Source of the DNA: UBA6176 sp965284395 | GTDB lineage: Bacteria > Verrucomicrobiota > Verrucomicrobiia > Limisphaerales > UBA9464 | Direction of reading: 5' to 3' | NCBI GenBank assembly: GCA_965284395.1 | Contig: OZ260084.1 | Span: forward strand, 1,860,001 to 1,924,000 | Length of the DNA: 64,000 nucleotides | Shown: one piece after another, positions 8,999 to 16,948 of the stretch | How positions within the stretch are numbered: the stretch's first letter is position 1 | How the letters are laid out: each line of letters opens with the position of its first letter | The notes under the pieces: generated by a model | The model's database searches: none | What the model saw: the letters and a program-made list of their open reading frames with translations, nothing else | What the model was told of the DNA's origin: nothing | Program-made: the position numbers and the translations under genes

Positions 8999-9802
8999 AT
9001 GGCATCGGAAGGTTCTCGGTATTCGCGCAGCGGCTTCACCCTGATCGAGCTGCTCGTGGTGATCGCCATCATCGCCATCCTGGCGGGGATGCTGCTGCCA
9101 GCTCTGGGCAAGGCGAAGACCAAGGCCCAAGGCATCGCGTGCATGAACAACGGGAAGCAGCTGATGCTGGGCTGGACGATGTACTCGGGTGACAACCGGG
9201 ATGAGATCTGTCTGTCGTCGGGCTTGGGCGGGTTGGTTTCCCGGGATCACCCCAACAAGATCTACCCGATGAACCAGTGGTGCATGGGCACCATGCATGA
9301 GGGACCCAGCTGGACGAACACCATCCTCATCAGGGACTCCCTGCTGTATCGCTACGTCGGCTCACTCGCCGTCTACAAATGTCCGTCGGACCGCGCGACC
9401 ACGAAGAATCCGTTCGGCACCGGCGGCGGGATCCCCAAGGTCCGCAGTCTCTCCATGAGTTGCTTCATGAATCCGCTGCCCGGACAGCAACGCGGCTCCG
9501 GACTCTCCTACCGCAAGCAGACGGACTTCGTCCTCGGGCTAGCCAACACGTGGGTCACGATCGATGAGAATCCGGCCTCCATCAACGACGGCTGGTTCGT
9601 GCACGAGTCGAAGACTTCCTTCGTCGACTATCCCGCCTCGTATCACAACGGCGCAGGCGGCTTGTCCTTCGCCGACGGTCACTCCGAGATCAAGAAGTGG
9701 CGCTCGCCGTTGATCGAGAGCTACGGCAAGAAGACACGCTTCGACGTTCGTCTCGACACCGCGGATGCCACCTGGCTCTACGAACGCACAACGAGGTACT
9801 GA
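8999..9802 (+). CDS. Prepilin-like protein with H-X9-DG C-terminal motif
   Basis: A 267-residue protein with a type IV pilin/type II secretion N-terminus: a short leader, then G12 | FTLIELLVVIAIIAILAGMLLPAL, with Glu17 at the +5 position used by pseudopilins. A prepilin peptidase is expected to cleave after G12 and methylate F13. The C-terminal part carries YHNGAGGLSFADGHSEIKKW, the H-X9-DG region common in the large prepilin-like families of Verrucomicrobia, Planctomycetes and Lentisphaerae. Function is unknown; many paralogues per genome is normal. The ATG at 8999 follows a GAGG at suitable distance; in-frame ATGs at 8960 and 8993 are alternatives. It diverges from the Rpn-like gene, with 244 bp between them that must hold both promoters. 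Confidence 0.85.
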   Translation: MASEGSRYSRSGFTLIELLVVIAIIAILAGMLLPALGKAKTKAQGIACMNNGKQLMLGWTMYSGDNRDEICLSSGLGGLVSRDHPNKIYPMNQWCMGTMHEGPSWTNTILIRDSLLYRYVGSLAVYKCPSDRATTKNPFGTGGGIPKVRSLSMSCFMNPLPGQQRGSGLSYRKQTDFVLGLANTWVTIDENPASINDGWFVHESKTSFVDYPASYHNGAGGLSFADGHSEIKKWRSPLIESYGKKTRFDVRLDTADATWLYERTTRY

Positions 9803-9842
9803 GCGGTAGGGGTGCATCTCGACACTGCCCCCGTTTGAGCAT

Positions 9843-9927
9843 CGGAACGGAGCGGCGACGTCCTCGTCGCCTTGGGAAAGGGCATGGGATGGCAACGAGG
9901 ACGTTGCCGCCCCGATTGACGCCGGGG
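9843..9927. repeat. Two-hairpin dispersed repeat, family B
   Basis: Two hairpins with 7-bp stems and 4-nt loops are spaced about 24 nt apart: GGCGACG-TCCT-CGTCGCC and GGCAACG-AGGA-CGTTGCC, flanked by GGAGC and GCCCCGATTG. It lies 40 bp after the stop of the prepilin-like gene and may act as a transcript end. Other copies are at 25648-25880 (three in tandem), 33084-33160, 33706-33730 (half) and 34658-34737. Confidence 0.85.
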
Positions 9928-9987
9928 CAGTGTCAAGGTGCGCCCTGGATGAACCGAGGCGGACTGCCCTCCGGCAGTCGGCCACGG

Positions 9988-10230
9988 TCACGATCCCCTG
10001 CGTCCCGTGGGTTTGACGAGGTCCACGAGCGGCACGGCTTCGATTCCGTCCGCCAACGGATAGCGCTTGGTGCCCGGATACACGACACGCACCTCATCAA
10101 GCTTCATGTCGGCCATGGCGATGCGCATGGAAGGGGTGATGGTCGGGGCGTCCACCCGCTTGCACTCGATACCGATGCGGCGGCCTCCCTTGAAGATCAC
10201 CAGATCCATCTCGGCTCCCTGATGGCTTGG
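9988..10230 (-). pseudogene. C-terminal fragment of a second DUF4143 ATPase
   Basis: About 80 codons encode the end of a DUF4143-family protein: GAEMDLVIFKGGRRIGIECK, then KLDEVRVVYPG and LADGIEAVPLVDLV. This matches the PD-(D/E)XK-like tail of the intact gene at 10548-11711 (GELDLLIVQNGRRLGFEFKY). The ATPase core and linker are missing. The open frame continues upstream by chance, but its translation has no family features and runs antisense through repeats. A 39-nt palindrome about 40 bp upstream resembles the hairpin found before the intact gene, which suggests the leader survived and the gene body was lost. Confidence 0.65.
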
Positions 10231-10268
10231 GCGAGGTCTGCCTTCCGGTCGATCCTGGCAGAGTAGTG

Positions 10269-10307
10269 ACCATGAAAATCCCGCATTCAATGCGGGATTT
10301 TCATGGT
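10269..10307. promoter_or_regulatory. Perfect 19-bp-arm palindrome upstream of the DUF4143 fragment
   Basis: The arm ACCATGAAAATCCCGCATT is followed by a single C and then its exact reverse complement. The core TGAAAAT...ATTTTCA is shared with the hairpin at 11726-11758 in front of the intact DUF4143 gene. A decayed piece of the centre (CCCGCATTCAATGC) recurs near 10508. It could be an operator for a dimeric regulator, a cruciform, or a transposition scar. None can be chosen from sequence alone. Confidence 0.6.
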
Positions 10308-10431
10308 GGGATTGCGGGCACATAGGGGCGCCGGAGGCGCGACAGAAGAGAGGCCCGGGCGACAGATTCCTGGGGTGCGGTCTGATTCCAAACATTCTGC
10401 CGCCCCGTCCGGGGCTGTTCCGCTTGCCTCT

Positions 10432-10484
10432 CATCACCCACCGCTCACGCGGTGGGCTACCCTCTGACGCCGCTCCGCGGCTGG
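10432..10484. repeat. Direct repeat, family C, left copy
   Basis: A 53-bp sequence holding the hairpin CCCACCGC-TCAC-GCGGTGGG and then GCCGC-TCC-GCGGC. It recurs in the same orientation at 11872-11924 with one mismatch. The two copies bracket the intact DUF4143 ATPase gene and its leader hairpin. Confidence 0.85.
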
Positions 10485-10547
10485 GCAGCTGGACGGGCTC
10501 CGTGAATCTCCCGCATTCAATGCAGGAAACACGCGGTGCAGAGGGGA

Positions 10548-11711
10548 TCACGAGACGGCACCGCACTGGACCAATTGGCTCAGTCCCCGGACCCGGACGC
10601 GGGGAGCCAGTTCGTAGGACGGGTCTCCCGGGCAGACCAGGGTCAATTGATCGAGGCGCAGAAGCTCCAGAGCCATCCGTACGGATGCGGTCATCCTGGG
10701 TGCGTCGGCGTACTTGAATTCGAAGCCAAGGCGCCGCCCGTTCTGCACGATCAAGAGGTCGAGTTCGCCCTGGCCATGGACGGACCAGAAGAACGCCTCC
10801 TCGTCCAAAGCGTTGGCGAGGCGCAGGACCTCCTCGAGCGCGAAGCCCTCCCAGGAGGCACCCAGTCTGGGCCAGGTCTGGATCTGGGACGCATCGGACA
10901 CCCCGGCCAGGCGGTGCAGGATTCCGCTGTCGCGGAAGTAGATCTTTGGGGTCTTCACCTGACGCTTGCCGATGTTTTCGAACCACGGTGTGAGCCTGCG
11001 GATCATCAAGGTGCCGACCAGGGTATCCAGGTGATGGCGCATCGTCGTATCGGACATTCCGAGCGATCGCCCGATCTCGGACGCGTTGAAGATCTGCCCG
11101 TGGTAGTAGGCGAGCATCGTCCAGAACCGCCGCAGGGCAGGCGGGGCGATCCGGATGCCCAGGGCGGGAATGTCCCGTTCTAGGAAGGTGCGGATGTAGA
11201 ACTCCCGCCATTGCACGCTGGCCTCGTCCGACTCCGCCAGGAACGACAAAGGGAAGCCGCCTCGGATCCAGAGTCGTTCGATCTGCTCCGCGCCCACTTC
11301 GGTCAGCGTGAACGGCGTGACTTCCACGAAGGCGATGCGCCCAGCCAGAGTTTCGGATCCTTGTTGGAGCAGGTCGCGGGAGGCACTGCCGAGGATGAGG
11401 AATCGCGCTGGCTGTCCCGGGCGGTCCGAGAGGACGCGCAACAGCGGGAACAGGTCTGGCCGGCGTTGGATCTCGTCGATGACCACGAGGCCACGGAGGG
11501 GTTCAAGCGCGAGCTTTGGGCTTTCGAGTCGGCTGAGGTGCTGGGGATCCTCGAGATCGAAGTAGTTTCGGTTGGAGTCGAAGTTGGAATCGGCTGCGGC
11601 GATCTGTCGCGCGAGGGTCGTCTTGCCGGCCTGGCGTGGGCCGAGGAGGGCGACGCAGGGGAAGTTCCGGAGGAGTTGCTGGACGCGTTGGACGAGTTGA
11701 CCGCGCTGCAT
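10548..11711 (-). CDS. AAA_14/DUF4143-family ATPase (intact)
   Basis: A 387-residue ATPase. Walker A GPRQAGKTT is at residues 24-32, Walker B LVVIDE at 75-80 and a sensor-like LILGSASRDLL follows. The middle is the DUF4143 winged helix (FNASEIGRSLGMSDTTMRHHLDTL), and the C-terminus holds a PD-(D/E)XK-like fold with GELDLLIV and GFEFKYADAP. The family is common as scattered, frequently exchanged single genes in bacteria and archaea; its cellular role is not settled. The gene has no operon partner. It is flanked by 53-bp direct repeats (10432 and 11872), with a hairpin 15 bp before its start codon, and remnants of two related genes lie at 5495-6278 and 9988-10230, which suggests repeated gain and decay. 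Confidence 0.9.
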   Translation of the reverse strand: MQRGQLVQRVQQLLRNFPCVALLGPRQAGKTTLARQIAAADSNFDSNRNYFDLEDPQHLSRLESPKLALEPLRGLVVIDEIQRRPDLFPLLRVLSDRPGQPARFLILGSASRDLLQQGSETLAGRIAFVEVTPFTLTEVGAEQIERLWIRGGFPLSFLAESDEASVQWREFYIRTFLERDIPALGIRIAPPALRRFWTMLAYYHGQIFNASEIGRSLGMSDTTMRHHLDTLVGTLMIRRLTPWFENIGKRQVKTPKIYFRDSGILHRLAGVSDASQIQTWPRLGASWEGFALEEVLRLANALDEEAFFWSVHGQGELDLLIVQNGRRLGFEFKYADAPRMTASVRMALELLRLDQLTLVCPGDPSYELAPRVRVRGLSQLVQCGAVS

Positions 11712-11725
11712 GCGGAAAAGAGTTC

Positions 11726-11758
11726 ATGAAAATTCGGCGTCTGGCACCGAATTTTCAT
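11726..11758. promoter_or_regulatory. Hairpin in the leader of the DUF4143 ATPase gene
   Basis: A 12-bp stem, ATGAAAATTCGG paired with CCGAATTTTCAT, has a 9-nt loop. Its inner edge is 15 bp upstream of the ATPase start codon, so it lies where a promoter, operator or translational control element would be. The stem shares the TGAAAAT/ATTTTCA outer part with the 39-nt palindrome at 10269-10307. Confidence 0.6.
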
Positions 11759-11871
11759 AGAATGGATTCAAGCGTTTCTATTGGAGGTATTTGCGATCAT
11801 GAAAGTGCGCAAGAAGCGCAGCCGGATTCGGCAGGAGCTGCCGCCCTGCGGGGGCTGGTCCGCGTTCTTCC

Positions 11872-11924
11872 AATCACCCACCGCTCACGCGGTGGGCTAC
11901 CCTCTGACGCCGCTTCGCGGCTGG
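11872..11924. repeat. Direct repeat, family C, right copy
   Basis: Same 53-bp sequence as 10432-10484 with one C-to-T change (CGCTTCGCGG instead of CGCTCCGCGG). It ends 17 bp before the stop codon of the next minus-strand gene, so it may also serve as the end of that transcript. Confidence 0.85.
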
Positions 11925-11940
11925 GAGGCGGCCCGCCCCG

Positions 11941-14900
11941 TCACTTGTGGACGGACGAGGCGAGGTATTCGAGGAGGGACTTGAGATCGTCCGCGGGAAG
12001 CGAGTCGAAGCCGGCCGGCATGATCGACTGGGTGGAGCCTTCCATGCTGGCGATGTCCTTGCGCTGGATGACGTGCTTCTGGGCGGCGGTATCGAGGATC
12101 TCGACGGTGGTCTGCGTCTCGGTCTCGAGCCGGCCTGAGAAGGCGTCGCCGTCCTTCGTCGTCACCGTCCAGAGACGGAAGTTCGCCTCGACGGAGCGGT
12201 TGGGGTCGAGGATGTCGATGAGGATCTCGCCGCGATCGCGCGCGCCGATGCCGGTGAGTTCGGGTCCGATCTTGCCGCCGGCGCCCTCGAAGGCGTGGCA
12301 GGCGGCGCAATTGGCCTGGTAGACATTCTTGCCGCGGGCGAGGTCGCCCTTTTCGCGGGCGAGTGGGAGGAGCTTCTTCACGATTTCCTCCCGATCGGCC
12401 GAGACGGTGCCGGCGGCCGCAGACAGCTTCGTGGCGCGGTCCGCGACGGCGCGATTGGCGTTGGCCTTGAGCTGGGTCCACTGGTCGGCGGCGACGTCGC
12501 CGCGGGTGACCTCGCCCTTCTCGATGGCGTCGAGGAGGGCAGTCGCCCACTCGGCGCGGCGCATGAGGGTGAAGACGGCGGTGCGGCGGACGCCGGGTGT
12601 GAACTCCTTCCATCGGCCGAGGACGGCGGAAGCGACGGCCGTGTCGCGGCTGTCGGCGAGTGCGCCCACCAGACCGGTGGCGAGGGCCGGGGGCGTGAGG
12701 GCGTTGATCTGACCGACGATCAGGCCGAGGTCCGAAGCGGCGACCTGCAGACCGACGAGTTGGCGGGCGGCCTGGATCCGTTGGTCGGCGGAGGCAGACG
12801 CTTCGCCGATCTGACGGCGGAGACCGGCGGCGATCTCGGGAACGACGGACTGGAAGAGCGCGGGTTCACCCCAGCGCTGGGCAAGGGCGAGCAGGCGGTC
12901 GCGGACGCCGTTGGGAACGGACCGGATCAAGGCGTCGAGCGTCGAGCGGTCGGCATCGGCGAACGTGGGCTTGGTACCGCGGGGCCAGCCGTTGACGAGA
13001 CCGTCGAGGATCGCGATGCCGACGGATTCGGGCGCGCCCTTCAACGAGACAAGGGTCGCGACGATGGAGTCGGAAGGACCGCGGGCCGCGTAGTGGGCGG
13101 TCACGGTGCGGACGATGCGGCCGACCTCGCCGCCGAGCTCGGAGCCGGGCGCGGGGATCAGCTCGAGGTCATCGAACCACGCGGTGCCCGTGCATTGGCC
13201 CCAGCCGCCGAAGAGGCAGTTGACGGTGATCTGGGTAAGCTGGCCGGAGTTGAAGGCGAGCTGGACCTGGGTCCAGTCGGAGTCGCCGAGGACCTTGCCG
13301 GTGCCGCCGCGGACGGCGTCCTGGAGTTCGTGGATGTTGAACATCGCGCCCTGCGCATTGCCGCGCTTCTGGACGCCCTCGGTCTTGATCCAGCCGCGCA
13401 GGAGGTAGTCGGTGCGGGGCTTGACCTTGGCGACGTGCGCCCAGCTGAGATCACCGCCGCCGGTGGAAGTGATCCGGACGGCGCGGGATCCGGTGCGGCC
13501 GGTGTCGGCCACGGTGAACTCCCCGCGTCCGCTGTGGGTGGTGGGGCGCCAGGCAGCGGGGCGTCCGTCGTTGACGTCTTCAAAGGACGGATTGCCAATG
13601 GCGTTCTGCGGCTCCACCGGCGCGGTGGCGGCGGCGTTGGTGGCGGGCCGGAACTGCGCGAGGACCGTGCGGAGGAAGGCCGAGTCGCTGGTCGCGGCCG
13701 CGGCCGTGGCAGCGTCGGGGATCCAGCGGTCGTCGGAATTGGCGGAGTCCTGCAGGGCTTCGAAGATCTCCTTGGCGGCGAGATCGCGGGAAGGCCCGTC
13801 GGCAAGGGCAAGGAGGGCGGCGCGGCGAACCTGGGCGTCGTCGGCATTGGCCGAATCCTGCAACGCCTCGAAGATCTCCTTCGCGGCGAGATCGGAGGAA
13901 GGCCCGTCGGCAAGGGCGAGCAAGGCGGCGAGGCGGACCTGGGCGTCGGGATCCTTGAGGAGCTTCGACTGCACGACGGCGGCGACCGAGGCCGCAGAAG
14001 GCGGCAGCACCATGATGGCGGCGCGACGGACGGCCGCTGCCGGATGATGGAGCGCGGCGATGGCCGTGCGCAGGACGGCGGGGTTCGAAGGCTGGATCGC
14101 GCCGAGGCCATGGAGCGTCCAGAGCGCGTGGAGCGCGCCGGGGTTCAGGCCAAGTTCATCGACGGAGGTGTCGGCCACGAGCGGCAGCAGCGCGTCGACC
14201 AAGGACTTGTCGCCGGAGTCGACGAGGTGGCGTTGCGCGGTGAGGCGGACGCCCATGTTCTCGTGTCTGAGGGCGGCGATCCAGGCGGCGGGCTTGAGGG
14301 CCTGGCGGGTGGACTGCACCGGGGCGGTCGCCTTCCCGCCCTTGGCGGCGATGCGGTAGATGCGGCCGTGGACCTTGTCGCGGAGCGGGGTTTCATAGGC
14401 GTTGCCCTTGCCGGTTCCGAAGCCGCGGGGCGTGGGGTTGTGCTGGATGATGTAGTTGTACCAGTCGCTCACCCACAGGGCGCCGTCGGGACCGACCTCG
14501 GCGCAGACGGGCGAGGACCATTCGTCGTCGGACGCGGCGAAGTTGCGGGAGTTGTGGGCGACGAAGTCCGCGCCGGTGCGGCGAAGGTTGAACCAGCCGA
14601 TGAGGTGGCCGGTGGGTTCACACACGAACTGTGCCGTATTCCAGAAGGCGCGCGGGAAACTGCGCGCAGTGTACACCGCGCTGCCGGCGGCGGCCGTGTA
14701 TTGCCCGTGGAAATCGACCTGACGGACCTTGTCGGAGGAGACGAGCGGGAAGAAGCGCTGGCTGTCGGCGATGGTCTCGACGCGGGCGGAGGAGAAGCCC
14801 TGGACGCGCTCGTAGTACCGGTTGGGGATGGGCATGTACATGCTGGCATTCCCGTTGGCGGTGGAGCCGACGATGAGGTTCTCCTCGGTGAATCCGAGGC

Positions 14901-16317
14901 CCCAGGTGTTGTTGTTGCTGGAGCGGATGAACTCGAGTTGCGAGCCGTCCGGGCGGAACCGGAAGAAGCCCTGGCCGAAGCGCACCTGCTTGCCGCCGAC
15001 CGTCCCATTGAAGCCGGAGTACCCGACGGTTCCCCAGATCCAGTTGTCGAAGCCGTAGCGGAGGTTGCTCGCGGTGGCGTGGGTGTCGCCCATGTTCCAG
15101 CCGGTGAAGAGGACCTTCCGTTCGTCGGCGCGATCGTCGCCGTCGGTGTCGCGGAAGAACTCGGTCTTCCCGGAGTGGAGGACGATCAGGCCGCCGCGGG
15201 CGAAGACGAATCCGGTGGGGACACTGAGCTTGTCGGCGAACACCGTGAACTTGTCGGCGCGGCCGTCACCATCGGTGTCCTCGCAGATCTTGATGCGATC
15301 GCGGCCCTGGCCTTCGGGCTGGAGTTCGTTGGGGTAATCGACGGTCTCGGCAATCCAGAGGCGGCCTCGGGGATCCCAGTCCATCCAGATCGCTTTCACG
15401 ATGTCGGGTTCGCTGGCGAAGAGCTTCGCCTCGAAGCCATCGAGGGTGGCGAAGTGCTTCGCGGATTCGGCGGGTTCAAGCGGCTTCTGCATCCGGGTGA
15501 TCGGATCGCCGCCGCGGCCGGGCCGGTAGTTGGGGAGCGGCGACGGGGCTTCGATCGTCTCCGGTGGCGTCAGGCCGGCGACGGGTCGGACGACATTCGG
15601 GGCATGAGCGGAGGCCCAGCGGATGCCATTTTCGACGAGGCCGTGGAAGTCGGTGTTGGACCACGTCCGTTGGTCATGACCCCACGCGGTGTAGAAGACG
15701 CGGCCCTGGCCGAAGTCGCGGACCCAGGTATAGGGCTCGACGCCCTGGCCGTCGCGGCGCTCGGAGAGCACGACGCGGTTGGTGTTGTGGCGGGTGTGGA
15801 CGTAGGTCTCGTCCCAGCTTTCGATCGCCTTCAGCCCGCGCAGGACGGGGTGGTTGGTGTCGACGAGCGTCTCGCGGAAAACGCCGGTGCCGTGCCGGAG
15901 GAATTGGCCGCCGACAAGCTCGATGTAGGCGGGCGAATTGAGGAAGCAGTACGAGGCGCAGTGCAGCGGCACGAGGCCGCCGCCCGCCTTCACGAAGTCG
16001 AGCAGCGCCTTCTCCTGCGCGGGCTGGATGACGGTGTGGTTGGCGAAGATCGCCACGCAGTCGTATCCGGCCAGCCGTGCGGGGTTCAGGTCATCGAGGC
16101 TACCGGTGTAGACCATCTCGATGCCGCGCGCCGTCATCACGGGCTGCAACTGGCGGAAGCGATCCTCTGGTCGGTGATGACCGTCATCGCCGAGGAACAG
16201 GACGCGAAGCGGTTGACCCGAGCCGGTGCCATCGGCTGCGGACGCCGATTCACTTCCACCGAATCCCAGAACCAGGACCCCCACCGAGCACAACAAACCC
16301 CAACGGAGTGATTTCAT
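11941..16317 (-). CDS. Giant ThuA / PVC-type dehydrogenase propeller / HEAT / cytochrome c protein
   Basis: A 1458-residue secreted multidomain protein. In order: signal peptide (MKSLRWGLL to about residue 28); a ThuA trehalose-utilisation-like domain (about 37-240, with LRVLFLGDDGHH, GGGLVPLHCASYCF and YTAWGHDQRTW); a PVC-type membrane-bound-dehydrogenase propeller (about 290-650, repeated DTDGDGRADK blocks); HEAT-like repeats (about 680-860); a jelly-roll, carbohydrate-binding-like insert (about 905-1056); more HEAT-like helices; and a C-terminal cytochrome c with CAACH at 1337-1341. Two adjacent 36-residue HEAT units (positions 13732-13947) are near-identical, a recent tandem duplication. 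The family is thought to oxidise sugars or related compounds in the periplasm; the substrate is unknown. ATGs at 16323 and 16347 are alternative starts. No operon partner follows. Confidence 0.88.
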   Translation of the reverse strand: MKSLRWGLLCSVGVLVLGFGGSESASAADGTGSGQPLRVLFLGDDGHHRPEDRFRQLQPVMTARGIEMVYTGSLDDLNPARLAGYDCVAIFANHTVIQPAQEKALLDFVKAGGGLVPLHCASYCFLNSPAYIELVGGQFLRHGTGVFRETLVDTNHPVLRGLKAIESWDETYVHTRHNTNRVVLSERRDGQGVEPYTWVRDFGQGRVFYTAWGHDQRTWSNTDFHGLVENGIRWASAHAPNVVRPVAGLTPPETIEAPSPLPNYRPGRGGDPITRMQKPLEPAESAKHFATLDGFEAKLFASEPDIVKAIWMDWDPRGRLWIAETVDYPNELQPEGQGRDRIKICEDTDGDGRADKFTVFADKLSVPTGFVFARGGLIVLHSGKTEFFRDTDGDDRADERKVLFTGWNMGDTHATASNLRYGFDNWIWGTVGYSGFNGTVGGKQVRFGQGFFRFRPDGSQLEFIRSSNNNTWGLGFTEENLIVGSTANGNASMYMPIPNRYYERVQGFSSARVETIADSQRFFPLVSSDKVRQVDFHGQYTAAAGSAVYTARSFPRAFWNTAQFVCEPTGHLIGWFNLRRTGADFVAHNSRNFAASDDEWSSPVCAEVGPDGALWVSDWYNYIIQHNPTPRGFGTGKGNAYETPLRDKVHGRIYRIAAKGGKATAPVQSTRQALKPAAWIAALRHENMGVRLTAQRHLVDSGDKSLVDALLPLVADTSVDELGLNPGALHALWTLHGLGAIQPSNPAVLRTAIAALHHPAAAVRRAAIMVLPPSAASVAAVVQSKLLKDPDAQVRLAALLALADGPSSDLAAKEIFEALQDSANADDAQVRRAALLALADGPSRDLAAKEIFEALQDSANSDDRWIPDAATAAAATSDSAFLRTVLAQFRPATNAAATAPVEPQNAIGNPSFEDVNDGRPAAWRPTTHSGRGEFTVADTGRTGSRAVRITSTGGGDLSWAHVAKVKPRTDYLLRGWIKTEGVQKRGNAQGAMFNIHELQDAVRGGTGKVLGDSDWTQVQLAFNSGQLTQITVNCLFGGWGQCTGTAWFDDLELIPAPGSELGGEVGRIVRTVTAHYAARGPSDSIVATLVSLKGAPESVGIAILDGLVNGWPRGTKPTFADADRSTLDALIRSVPNGVRDRLLALAQRWGEPALFQSVVPEIAAGLRRQIGEASASADQRIQAARQLVGLQVAASDLGLIVGQINALTPPALATGLVGALADSRDTAVASAVLGRWKEFTPGVRRTAVFTLMRRAEWATALLDAIEKGEVTRGDVAADQWTQLKANANRAVADRATKLSAAAGTVSADREEIVKKLLPLAREKGDLARGKNVYQANCAACHAFEGAGGKIGPELTGIGARDRGEILIDILDPNRSVEANFRLWTVTTKDGDAFSGRLETETQTTVEILDTAAQKHVIQRKDIASMEGSTQSIMPAGFDSLPADDLKSLLEYLASSVHK

Positions 16318-16948
16318 GACCATGATCGATGGTCGTGACTTTGCCATCGGTTCCCCGGCTACGCTTGGCGGTCATCCCCGCCCGCCTCGCCAATCCCGGC
16401 ACAGAGGGACGGGCGCGGCGAATCGAACCATCGCGGAGGGACGGCCCCTAATCTCGGAAACAGATGTTTCGGGTAGATACGTCGAGCAGGTAGATGTCCA
16501 GCGCCTCAAATTCCGCGAGCACCCGCATCACAACCGGCCAGCGTTCGCCGAATTGCTCCTCCTTTTCTTCCAGCCAGGTCGCCCATACCTCGTCTGGAAA
16601 CTCCAGGGGGAAATCGAGCCGCACCTCTGCGAAATCCAGGACGAAGGGCTGCTGCACGACCGTCATCTCCAACACCAGGAACTCGGCATCGTAACCCAGC
16701 AATTGCGGGACATTGAAGCCAAGCACCTGTGTGATGTTTGCATCCTTGAGCCGTAGATAGAGCCTGTCCCCGGAGAGGCTGTTTTCAGAGATTTTTGATT
16801 AGAATCAGGCAGGCTTATCTAATACATGCCTAGAACTGGTTGAAAATGGCGCGGTCTGGTGCCGCCATCATCGCTTTGACGCTGGCTGCGCCGGCGACGG
16901 AGACACCACTCCTATACCTGGTCTCCAACTCCGCGGATTCCTGCTCCT

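Noticed and set aside
9988..11211. Single 407-codon minus-strand frame as one gene
   Set aside because: Only the last 80 codons match DUF4143; the rest crosses two repeats and runs in another frame of the intact ATPase gene.
12295..16311. 1338-codon plus-strand open frame
   Set aside because: Antisense shadow of the ThuA/propeller/cytochrome gene; its Gly/Asp/Val-rich translation has no domains, and such frames are expected in GC-rich DNA.
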